From: Crotalaria pallida
Taxonomy: Eukaryota > Streptophyta > Magnoliopsida > Fabales > Fabaceae
Reading direction: 5' to 3'
Length of the DNA stretch: 64,000 nucleotides
Assembly: GCA_037953625.1 (NCBI GenBank)
Contig: CM075651.1
Location: 132,212,501 to 132,276,500, forward strand
The position numbers were made by a program, and so were the translations under genes. The notes below the pieces were generated by a model, which was not told the DNA's origin, ran no database searches, and saw nothing but the letters and a program-made list of their open reading frames with translations. Positions 55,535 to 64,000 of the stretch are shown piece after piece. Each line of letters starts with the position of its first letter. The stretch's first letter is position 1.

Positions 55535-56832
55535 TTCCCCCCTTCTTGGAGAGGATTTGACCTCAAATCCAGATCCGATTGTCTTGATGGTACACACATC
55601 ACTTTGTTGCAAAAACAAACCTTGGTTCTACCTGTAACTTCCTTGCACAAGAAGCTTATGGAATGTGATATCTCAAATTCGTTCTTCCAACCTCCAGGGC
55701 CAAATAAAAATTGTGCCCAACCTTTCTTGAAGCAATCTTGGCTAAGCATAATCATTAAATCAAGTGCTTGGTCACATGTAATTTCAAATAATAACAAAAT
55801 TATTCTACATGCATCAACAGTTATTTCACTCAAATTTTCAAAGACAAAAGTATAACTAAGCCTATCAAACTTATTTGGTTGTTGTGCCACATTAATCCTA
55901 AGATGGTCAATAGGAACCCTCAAAGTCAAAGTACCATGGTCAAACAAAATGTTCACATGACCATCTGTATCATGATACCCCTCATACAGATTCTTTTGCA
56001 TGACACAAAATTCATTTTCAAATTTTTCAATTATCAATTCATGTGGTTGAGTAAATGTTACCACTTTGGAAGCATAACTCTTGGGAGATTTTACTGGTTC
56101 TTCTTCAAAGATAGATGGTCTTGTAAGCATTGGGGCATTAGGCACCAAAGCAACAGTCCTTCTATGCTTTTTGTGAGGATCTAATTGTTCCTTCTTCATG
56201 CTTGCTTTTGATTCCTGAAAATGATTTTTAGCACAAGAAAATGAATTCTCAGAAAAAGTATTATTACAATCAAAGATTGAGTTCTCTTTAGGCTTCTCTT
56301 GGAACAAAACAAGTCTTTTATCAAGTGTTTCCCTCCTTTCTTTTTCTTGTGTTTCTCTCAATCTGTTTTGTATCTCCCTTACTTGACTTGGAGTCACAGG
56401 CACAAGAACAACCCGTTTACCATCATGTGAAAATGAGTACTTGTTGGTTATTCCATCATGTACTGCAGCCTTGTCAAACTGCCAGGGTCTACCCAAAAGA
56501 ACATGAGTAGCCTCCATAGGTACCACATCACAAAGGACTTTGTCTTGGTATCTCCCAATTGAAAATTCTATTGTTACTTGTTCTTTGACTGCAATCTTCT
56601 CATGAGTGCTGATCCATTGCAAATCATAGGGTCTTGGATGGACTCTTGTCTTTAACCCCATTTTTTCCACAACTTTGGAACTCACCACATTAGTGCTACT
56701 TCCCCCATCAATGATTAGGGAACAAAGTTTCTCTTGGATCATGCATTTTGAATAGAAAAGATTTTCTTTTTGACTTTCTTCCACGCATTCATTTAAAAAT
56801 TTATTCAATAAGCAAACATATTTCCCTGCCAT
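55417..56832 (-). CDS. Gypsy-type retropepsin (protease) ORF, copy A
   Basis: A 471-residue frame. The retropepsin motif IDGGSSTNVVSS is at residues 41-52, the flap-like and core region follows, and the closing motif HVLLGRPWQFD is at 110-120, as in plant Ty3/gypsy proteases. After that comes a charged linker (KERRETLDKRLVLFQEKPKE) as found between protease and RT, but no RT. The last part (LYEGYHDTDGHVNILFDHGT...) is not a family I know. The final 40 residues are read from the LTR, so the natural end may be different. No gag precedes it; the start MAGKYVCLLNKFLNEC is the first in-frame ATG after the leader. Whether it is made is unknown. Polyprotein truncation would leave this element dependent on a partner. 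Confidence 0.75.
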   Translation of the reverse strand: MAGKYVCLLNKFLNECVEESQKENLFYSKCMIQEKLCSLIIDGGSSTNVVSSKVVEKMGLKTRVHPRPYDLQWISTHEKIAVKEQVTIEFSIGRYQDKVLCDVVPMEATHVLLGRPWQFDKAAVHDGITNKYSFSHDGKRVVLVPVTPSQVREIQNRLRETQEKERRETLDKRLVLFQEKPKENSIFDCNNTFSENSFSCAKNHFQESKASMKKEQLDPHKKHRRTVALVPNAPMLTRPSIFEEEPVKSPKSYASKVVTFTQPHELIIEKFENEFCVMQKNLYEGYHDTDGHVNILFDHGTLTLRVPIDHLRINVAQQPNKFDRLSYTFVFENLSEITVDACRIILLLFEITCDQALDLMIMLSQDCFKKGWAQFLFGPGGWKNEFEISHSISFLCKEVTGRTKVCFCNKVMCVPSRQSDLDLRSNPLQEGGNDGSPKRDTIVKNKVKLSKIICTKNFWSFKLFLLFFPFC

Positions 56833-57537
56833 GGATCATAAACAAGAAAGATTTTTTTATTTTTTTTAGACTTAATAGCAACGACCTAAAAAAAGTGTTG
56901 TAAAAGACACTGAACAGAAACAGTAACAACTCTTACTGTTGCAACAGACGCGCTAAAAATTGTGAGGACACAAATTCGTTGCTATAAGGGACAGATGCAA
57001 CAGCAACGATTCAGCAAAGTTACAAAAAACAAAAAAAACAATCAGCGACCAAACAGAATGTCGCTACAGAAAAGAGAATAATAGCGACGCAGGAAGGCGT
57101 TGCAAAAAAAAACTTTTTTTTTTTGCAACACACAACAAATAGTGGCAACCACTTGTTGGACAGATTTGGCTTTCACTATTTTGGGACAAATTAATTCGTG
57201 ACAAAGAATTACAATTTAGACACGATTTTGAAAGCAAACCGATTTAGGGATAAAAGAAATCGTAACAAATCAAGAACCCAAAGTGTCACGGTTTTGATGC
57301 TACAATCAAACAGCGACGGATTCAAAAACTAAACAAGGACACAACAACTCCAACACTTAGAACTGCGACGAAAAAAGAAAACGACGCACAAGAACAAGAC
57401 AATTGCAACAAAATAATGGCCAAATAGCCACAAAAATTTAGGGACAACAATGCAGCGAAACAAAAATTTGTTGCATCAATTGATTAAAAGTAAGCCAAAG
57501 AAAGTGATGCAACAAAACCTTGCTCTGATTACCAAGT
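56833..57537 (-). other. Leader and primer binding site of internal region A
   Basis: This is a non-coding leader rich in CAACA and GCGACG phrases. Read on the minus strand it begins with the PBS TGGTAATCAGAGC (plus 57522-57534), one base longer than the usual initiator-Met site TGGTATCAGAGC. Confidence 0.8.
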
Positions 57538-58730
57538 TGATACACCCAAGGAATTGGATGTATGATTCCAATGCTCCTGTCCTTTAATCTTTGAGTCCTT
57601 TTCTCAATTAGTATGTGTTTTGGTGAAGAAGAATGGTGATGTAACAAAAGAATAGGAAAGTTGGTCGAATTGTGAAGAGGAAATTAGGAACAAAAGATAA
57701 TGAAGGAGGCGCCACTCTTAAAATGTCTCAAGAGATAAGCCTTGGTTAACTCACTTGCTTCACACAAGATGAGCCCTTCGTCCAACCAAGAACAAAGAGA
57801 ATCACTCTCTTTAGAGTTTTCACGTGAAGTGAGTTTTTGCCAAAATCAAAACTAAGTCTTATTTCCATCAAAACAATCTCCTTATAAGGAGTTACACACA
57901 CTAATTATTGGCCGTACAAATTAAGAGGAAATAAGGATTGGGGGTTACAAATTAAAGCCTAGGCATGATGACACTTAACTATGGGAGTTACACATTGATT
58001 GCAAATGATGAGCATTGGAAACGAATTATTCCTACCCTTAATTGGTAGACTTGGCCGTGAAGATATGTTGGCTTTGATGATGATCCTTTGAGCTCTTGTG
58101 TCCTCCACCCCATTGATGCACCTTAATGTTTACCTTGATGATAGCATTGATGAAAATCCTTCATGGCCATTAATTGTGTAACTGAAATCATTTAATGCAT
58201 TATGATGGGAATTAACTTTGTAACTCCCTTCAAGCTAGCATTAGTTCTTCATTTACTCTGGGTTTCATGATGGAATTTGATTGTCTTCATAACTCCTTCA
58301 TTAAACCGAATTGATGAAGAGACTTAAGTTTGTAACTTCCACTCTTTAAATGATTTCATGATTGCTTGGTTAATGGGGTTCTTAAATGTGTAACCTTCCA
58401 AGCATTCCTTCTCCCATTCAAAGCTTTAATGATGATGAGTAGCATAACTCCCTCCTTGCTTTTAAGCTTAGGCCTTGGAACCGTGAGTTTCTCTTGAGAA
58501 TCTTCATGGTTGGCCTAAACCTAATCTAGCTATTACAACTGGAACAATCAAAATACCAAACTTAAAAGTTCAAACTAATTGGGCAGAAATCTAGGCCCTT
58601 ATTACAAAACCATTAACAAAAAGGAAAGAACAACAAAAATAACTTAAAACTCCAAAAGTTCTTAGTGCAAATTATCTTGGAAAGCTTGACTTTGTTTTTG
58701 ACTATTGTGTCTCTTTTTGGGCTGCCATCA
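57538..58730 (-). repeat. LTR B (middle) of the tandem element
   Basis: 1193 bp with intact TGATAC...CATCA ends. It is almost identical to LTR C; I find one difference (CAAAGCTTTAATG against CAAAGGTTTAATG near 58431 and 61617). It serves as 3' LTR for internal region B and as 5' LTR for internal region A. Confidence 0.95.
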
Positions 58731-60028
58731 TTCCCCCCTTCTTGGAGAGGATTTGACCTCAAATCCAGATCCGATTGTCTTGATGGTACACACATCACTT
58801 TGTTGCAAAAACAAACCTTGGTTCTACCTGTAACTTCCTTGCACAAGAAGCTTATGGAATGTGATATCTCAAATTTGTTCTTCCAACCTCCAGGGTCAAA
58901 TAAAAATTGTGCCCAACCTTTCTTGAAGCAATCTTGGCTAAGCATAATCATTAAATCAAGTGCTTGGTCACATGTAATTTCAAATAATAACAAAATTATT
59001 CTACATGCATCAACAGTTATTTCACTCAAATTTTCAAAGACAAAAGTATAACTAAGCCTATCAAACTTATTTGGTTGTTGTGCCACATTAATCCTAAGAT
59101 GGTCAATAGGAACCCTCAAAGTCAAAGTACCATGGTCAAACAAAATGTTCACATGACCATCTGTATCATGATACCCCTCATACAGATTCTTTTGCATGAC
59201 ACAAAATTCATTTTCAAATTTTTCAATTATCAATTCATGTGGTTGAGTAAATGTTACCACTTTGGAAGCATAACTCTTGGGAGATTTTACTGGTTCTTCT
59301 TCAAAGATAGATGGTCTTGTAAGCATTGGGGCATTAGGCACCAAAGCAACAGTCCTTCTATGCTTTTTGTGAGGATCTAATTGTTCCTTCTTCATGCTTG
59401 CTTTTGATTCCTGAAAATGATTTTTAGCACAAGAAAATGAATTCTCAGAAAAAGTATTATTACAATCAAAGATTGAGTTCTCTTTAGGCTTCTCTTGGAA
59501 CAAAACAAGTCTTTTATCAAGTGTTTCCCTCCTTTCTTTTTCTTGTGTTTCTCTCAATCTGTTTTGTATCTCCCTTACTTGACTTGGAGTCATAGGCACA
59601 AGAACAACCCGTTTACCATCATGTGAAAATGAGTACTTGTTGGTTATTCCATCATGTACTGCAGCCTTGTCAAACTACCAGGGTCTACCCAAAAGAACAT
59701 CAGTAGCCTCCATAGGTACCACATCACAAAGGACTTTGTCTTGGTATCTCCCAATTGAAAATTCTATTGTTACTTGTTCTTTGACTGCAATCTTCTCATG
59801 AGTGCTGATCCATTGCAAATCATAGGGTCTTGGATGGACTCTTGTCTTTAACCCCATTTTTTCCACAACTTTGGAACTCACCACATTAGTGCTACTTCCC
59901 CCATCAATGATTAGGGAACAAAGTTTCTCTTGGATCATGCATTTTGAATAGAAAAGATTTTCTTTTTGACTTTCTTCCACGCATTCATTTAAAAATTTAT
60001 TCAATAAGCAAACATATTTCCCTGCCAT
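58613..60028 (-). pseudogene. Gypsy-type retropepsin ORF, copy B (interrupted)
   Basis: This is the second copy of the 55417-56832 frame. It has the same DGGSS protease motif but a TAG at 59675-59677 directly after LLGRPW, where copy A has a glutamine-preceding Trp codon continuing the frame. The remainder stays open to 58613. A few further substitutions separate the copies, for example VLLG context His to Asp. Only the first 117 residues could be made from the first ATG. Confidence 0.85.
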
Positions 60029-60733
60029 GGATCATAAACAAGAAAGATTTTTTTTTTATTTTTTTTAGACTTAATAGCAACGACCTAAAAAAAGTGTTGT
60101 AAAAGACACTGAACAGAAACAGTAACAACTCTTACTGTTGCAACAGACGCGCTAAAAACTGTGAGGACACAAATTCGTTGCTATAAGGGACAAATGCAAC
60201 AGCAACGATTCAGCAGAGTTACAAAAAACAAAAAAACAATCAGCGACCAAACAGAATGTCGCTACAGAAAAGAGAATAATAGCGACGCAGGAAGGCGTTG
60301 CAAAAAAAAACTTTTTTTTTGCAACACACAACAAATAGTGGCAACCACTTGTTGGACAGATTTGGCTTTCACTATTTTGAGACAAATTAATTCGTGACAA
60401 AGAATTACAATTTAGACACGGTTTTGAAAGCAAACCGATTTAGGGATAAAAGAAATCGTAACAAATCAAGAACCCAAAGTGTCACGGTTTTGATGCTACA
60501 ATCAAACAGCGACGGATTCAAAAACTAAACAAGGACACAACAACTCCAACACTTAGAACTGCGACGAAAAAAGAAAACGACGCACAAGAACAAGACAATT
60601 GCAACAAAATAATGGCCAAATAGCCACAAAAATTTAGGGACAACAATGCAGCGAAACAAAAATTTGTTGCATCAATTGATTAAAAGTAAGCCAAAGAAAG
60701 TGATGCAACAAAACCTTGCTCTGATTACCAAGT
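60029..60733 (-). other. Leader and primer binding site of internal region B
   Basis: This matches 56833-57537 with a few small changes. The PBS (minus strand) lies at plus 60718-60730. Confidence 0.8.
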
Positions 60734-61926
60734 TGATACACCCAAGGAATTGGATGTATGATTCCAATGCTCCTGTCCTTTAATCTTTGAGTCCTTTTCT
60801 CAATTAGTATGTGTTTTGGTGAAGAAGAATGGTGATGTAACAAAAGAATAGGAAAGTTGGTCGAATTGTGAAGAGGAAATTAGGAACAAAAGATAATGAA
60901 GGAGGCGCCACTCTTAAAATGTCTCAAGAGATAAGCCTTGGTTAACTCACTTGCTTCACACAAGATGAGCCCTTCGTCCAACCAAGAACAAAGAGAATCA
61001 CTCTCTTTAGAGTTTTCACGTGAAGTGAGTTTTTGCCAAAATCAAAACTAAGTCTTATTTCCATCAAAACAATCTCCTTATAAGGAGTTACACACACTAA
61101 TTATTGGCCGTACAAATTAAGAGGAAATAAGGATTGGGGGTTACAAATTAAAGCCTAGGCATGATGACACTTAACTATGGGAGTTACACATTGATTGCAA
61201 ATGATGAGCATTGGAAACGAATTATTCCTACCCTTAATTGGTAGACTTGGCCGTGAAGATATGTTGGCTTTGATGATGATCCTTTGAGCTCTTGTGTCCT
61301 CCACCCCATTGATGCACCTTAATGTTTACCTTGATGATAGCATTGATGAAAATCCTTCATGGCCATTAATTGTGTAACTGAAATCATTTAATGCATTATG
61401 ATGGGAATTAACTTTGTAACTCCCTTCAAGCTAGCATTAGTTCTTCATTTACTCTGGGTTTCATGATGGAATTTGATTGTCTTCATAACTCCTTCATTAA
61501 ACCGAATTGATGAAGAGACTTAAGTTTGTAACTTCCACTCTTTAAATGATTTCATGATTGCTTGGTTAATGGGGTTCTTAAATGTGTAACCTTCCAAGCA
61601 TTCCTTCTCCCATTCAAAGGTTTAATGATGATGAGTAGCATAACTCCCTCCTTGCTTTTAAGCTTAGGCCTTGGAACCGTGAGTTTCTCTTGAGAATCTT
61701 CATGGTTGGCCTAAACCTAATCTAGCTATTACAACTGGAACAATCAAAATACCAAACTTAAAAGTTCAAACTAATTGGGCAGAAATCTAGGCCCTTATTA
61801 CAAAACCATTAACAAAAAGGAAAGAACAACAAAAATAACTTAAAACTCCAAAAGTTCTTAGTGCAAATTATCTTGGAAAGCTTGACTTTGTTTTTGACTA
61901 TTGTGTCTCTTTTTGGGCTGCCATCA
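60734..61926 (-). repeat. LTR C (highest coordinate, 5' LTR) of the tandem element
   Basis: 1193 bp, directly next to the ACTTC target duplication. Its end meets the interrupted RT of Tat element 2: the minus strand reads GGATTTATCAGGGAAGT... from the target into the LTR. Confidence 0.94.
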
Positions 61927-61931
61927 ACTTC

Positions 61932-63720
61932 CCTGATGAACCCTGCTTCAAGCAGCTCGGCAACCTTTTCCTCTGTTGCTTGAGCCTTCTCGGTTCCAAC
62001 CCGCCTTTTCCTCTGAAAAACTGGCTTAGCGCCAGGATACACACTTAATTTGTGGCAGATGAAATTCGGATCGATTCCTGGCATGTCTGCCGAGGTCCAG
62101 GCAAATAGATCTTTGTTTTCTACGAGCAGTTCTGTCAGTTCTTTCTCAACTTCCTCAGCAAGGCCAACACCAATCTTGACACAACGGGATGGATCGGATC
62201 CCAAAATTACCTTCTTGAAGTCCCCTTGAGGGGTTGGCCTAGTTTCATCCTCCTCCCTTACATCATGATCTTCCAGGTTAACACTTCCCTTGTTGAGTGG
62301 TTCTTGCATAATCTTCTCATCTTCAATCTTCAGTTTACCCAGACTGATATTGTAGCACTTCCGAGCCAGCTCTTGTTCAGAACGTACCGTTACCACCTTG
62401 TCATCAGATCCTGGAAACTTCATAGCTAGGTGGACAGTTGATACAACGACACCAAAAGATTGGAGTGCAGTACGACCGAGGATGGCGTTGTATGTCGACG
62501 GAGCCTGGACAACCAGAAACTTCACTATCTCAGTTCGAGCAGATGGTTGTTTCCCCAGGGTAACTGGGAGGTGGATATGGCCTAGGGGAGCAATCGAATG
62601 GACCGTAAAGCCAATCAAACTTCCTTCGAACGGAGTTAGGTCGGATCTTTTCAACTTCAAGGCTTCGAACAGATCCAAGAACATAATGTCTGCTGAACTC
62701 CCCTAATCAACGAGAATCCTCTTTACTTCATAATTACCGAGCCTAGCTGTAACTACCATTGGATCATTGTGGTCTTGGATAATGTCAGCAAAATCCTCGT
62801 CACTGAAGCTGATGACGATGTTCTTCTTTTTGGGCTTTTGGATTGGTCGGCTGGCCACCGAAAGAACTTGACCCACATACTTCTTTCGGTCCCCTCTTTT
62901 TTCCCCTCCACCTGCAAATCCTCTAGCAATGATGTTGATTAGAAAAGTTTCTCGACCCTTATCCTGCTCGGACAGTAGGGTAGATGCTCCCCCTGCAGGT
63001 GGTGAGGGGCTTCTATTTCTTTGTTTCTGCTCGGATCTAGGTGGGGAATGACTTTTTCTCTTGGCACGCTTCCACATTGCTTCGCCAATGTATTGTTGAA
63101 GCTTTCTGTCCCTTACCATTTCCTCAATCAAGTCCTTTAGCATAGTACACTGGTCAGTGGTATGCCCCCATCCGCCATGATGGTCACAATACTTTGTCTT
63201 ATCTTTTTGAGCAGCTTTTCTCAAAGCTGGAGGCCGAGTAATATTACGCATCTCAGTGTGCATAGTCTCGCGAAGGATTTGACTCATTGGGACTGTAAGC
63301 TGAGTATACTCGTCATATTTGCCTTTTGGAGGCAGTTTTTCTCCTCTTTCTCCCTCTCTCTTGTCCTTCCTTCCTCTACCTTCTCGGAACCGATCGTTTT
63401 GACGAGGGCATTACTCTTGACGAGGGCGTTGCTCTTGACGAGGGCGTTGCTCTTGACGCTCTTCCCTACTGCGTGCCGCAGTACTGATTCTGTGAAATTC
63501 TTCCAGATTTACAAACTTCCTGGACCTTTCCCTGAGCTCTGCCATATCCTTGGGTGGTTCTCCTATCAGACAATCCTTAAAATCTCCGTCACGTAACCCT
63601 TGGGTAAGCAAGAGAACAGACACTCCAGATTGTAGACCCGATATGCCACTAACCTCTTGCTGGTACCGAGCTAAGTAATCTCGTAGAGACTCGTCTGGTC
63701 TCTGTGCGACTCCAGCTAAT
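61932..63720 (-). pseudogene. Tat element 2: gag C-terminus, protease and start of RT (broken)
   Basis: On the minus strand from 63720: the end of the gag core (SVLLLTQGLRDGDFKDCLIG), a repeated EQRPRQ segment with an in-frame TAA near 63412, and then PMSQILRETMHTEMRN and CDHHGGWGHTTDQC, a likely zinc knuckle (about 63190-63145). KKKNIVISFSDEDFADIIQD follows, then the protease motif VD-stop-GSSADIM with a TAG at about 62702-62704, where element 1 has CAG. The linker to RT ends at EAGFIREV, cut by the 7.6-kb insertion at 61931. The knuckle region is absent from element 1, so this copy shows what the family's gag looked like, without being functional itself. Confidence 0.88.
63409..63464 (-). 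repeat. 18-bp coding minisatellite in gag of Tat element 2
   Basis: TCTTGACGAGGGCGTTGC is repeated about three times in a row (encoding EQRPRQ on the minus strand), preceded by a mutated unit. Element 1 has a single copy at this place. Confidence 0.85.
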
Positions 63721-64000
63721 TGTGATGTCCAAGATCGGAGGCATCACATGAGGTGTTTGGGGGTTGTTGCAGCTGACGAGGGTGACCCCGGTCCTACGTA
63801 TCCCATGAGAGGGGAATCAAGCCACACGTAGTTCTTAGGTTTAGAGGGACATACCTTAGCCCCTAGGGAGAGGGGGATATATATAGGAGAGAGCTAGTTG
63901 CCCTAATGGGCTTGCTTGAGGCCCAAGTAGGGCCAGCCTGTACTGAGCAATGAGTGGGTGAGCTGTCCTTGTGGATAAGGCGAGACACGTCATCCTGTCC
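63721..64000 (-). mobile_element. LTR of a third retroelement inserted in gag of Tat element 2 (partial)
   Basis: The gag frame of Tat element 2 ends abruptly at TTAG-CTAAT, and unrelated sequence starts TGTGATGTCCAAGATCGG. Read on the minus strand this has a TATA box (CTATATATATCC, about 63897-63886), a leader with CTACGTGTGGCTTGATTCCC and GGATACGTAGGACC, and ends GGACATCACA. That is the layout of a gypsy LTR 3' half. The element body or second flank lies outside the window, so solo LTR or full element cannot be told. Confidence 0.75.

Larger units (their letters stand above)
54340..61926 (-). mobile_element. Tandem LTR element: three LTRs and two internal regions
   Basis: This is a 7587-bp insertion in the RT part of Tat element 2, flanked by ACTTC on both sides (54335-54339 and 61927-61931). 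It consists of LTR (54340-55534), internal (55535-57537), LTR (57538-58730), internal (58731-60733), LTR (60734-61926). The repeat period is about 3196 bp. Read on the minus strand, each LTR starts TGATGGCAGCCC and ends GGGTGTATCA (mutated to TATTA at 54340). An initiator-Met-type PBS and a polypurine tract flank each internal region, so orientation is clear. Each internal region is only 2003 bp and lacks RT, RNase H and integrase, so the family is non-autonomous. Confidence 0.95.
43507..64000 (-). mobile_element. Tat-type gypsy element 2 with nested insertions (runs off the window)
   Basis: This is the same family as the element at 14358 but on the minus strand. It shows a 3' LTR (43507-44144), polypurine tract, antisense ORF (44822-47442), the pol C-terminal half (51487-54334), and the pol N-terminal half with part of gag (61932-63720). 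Three younger insertions split it: a solo LTR at 47818, a three-LTR array at 54340 and another LTR at 63721. The 5-bp flank before it is GATAT; the partner flank is outside. Its gag retains the zinc-knuckle segment missing from element 1, but pol has several stops. Confidence 0.93.

Noticed and set aside
55469..55855. Plus-strand 128-codon frame, present again at 58665-59051
   Set aside because: It is duplicated only because the whole region is duplicated; it lies opposite the protease-like ORF and crosses an LTR boundary.

Overview
This window looks like nuclear DNA of a flowering plant, most likely a eudicot. The signs are one intron-containing F-box/FBD-type gene, an AT-rich background, and a dense load of plant retrotransposons, MITEs, SINEs and Helitron-like DNA. 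The species cannot be fixed from sequence alone; a legume is possible but unproven. There are no bacterial operons, rRNA genes, functional tRNA genes or CRISPR arrays.

Layout. 1-2822: the 5' part of a broken Ty1/copia element on the minus strand (integrase, protease, zinc knuckle, gag, PBS, LTR), next to the 3' end of a second copia element on the plus strand. 2823-4800: LTR-like repetitive DNA with a TATA box and a 46-48 bp tandem repeat. 5968-8321: the only apparently intact host gene, a three-exon F-box/LRR/FBD gene on the minus strand with a MITE in intron 2. 8400-10435: AT-rich repeats and microsatellites. 10436-13206: a long solo LTR with a GGTAA target duplication. 14358-24609: a complete 10.25-kb Ty3/gypsy element of the Tat type (two RNase H domains, antisense ORF, 639-bp LTRs, TSD TATAT), with a dead gag-pol. 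24610-41674: a gene-poor mosaic of two tRNA-derived SINEs, a MULE-like element, a large inverted-repeat element, many Stowaway-like and hAT-like MITEs, a Helitron 3' end and a small protein disulfide isomerase fragment.

41675-64000 is a nested stack. A long LTR on the minus strand is cut at 43506 by a second Tat element on the minus strand, which runs off the window. That Tat element has itself received three insertions: a 3.5-kb solo LTR (47818-51355, TSD CAGTA), a 7.6-kb array with three LTRs and two internal regions (54340-61926, TSD ACTTC), and another LTR from 63721.

The most unusual signal is in the long LTRs. Two of them carry different palindromic words repeated at exactly 20 bp centre to centre: ACTCGAGT in one and TCGCTCAAGCGA-like in the other. 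The third carries GGATATCGATATCC-type palindromes where the second Tat element cuts it. All three long LTRs also share a probable intron, with donor G|GTAAGGGG after a pyrimidine-rich leader and an acceptor ending TAG|GT. This suggests a common LTR architecture whose words differ but whose geometry is kept.
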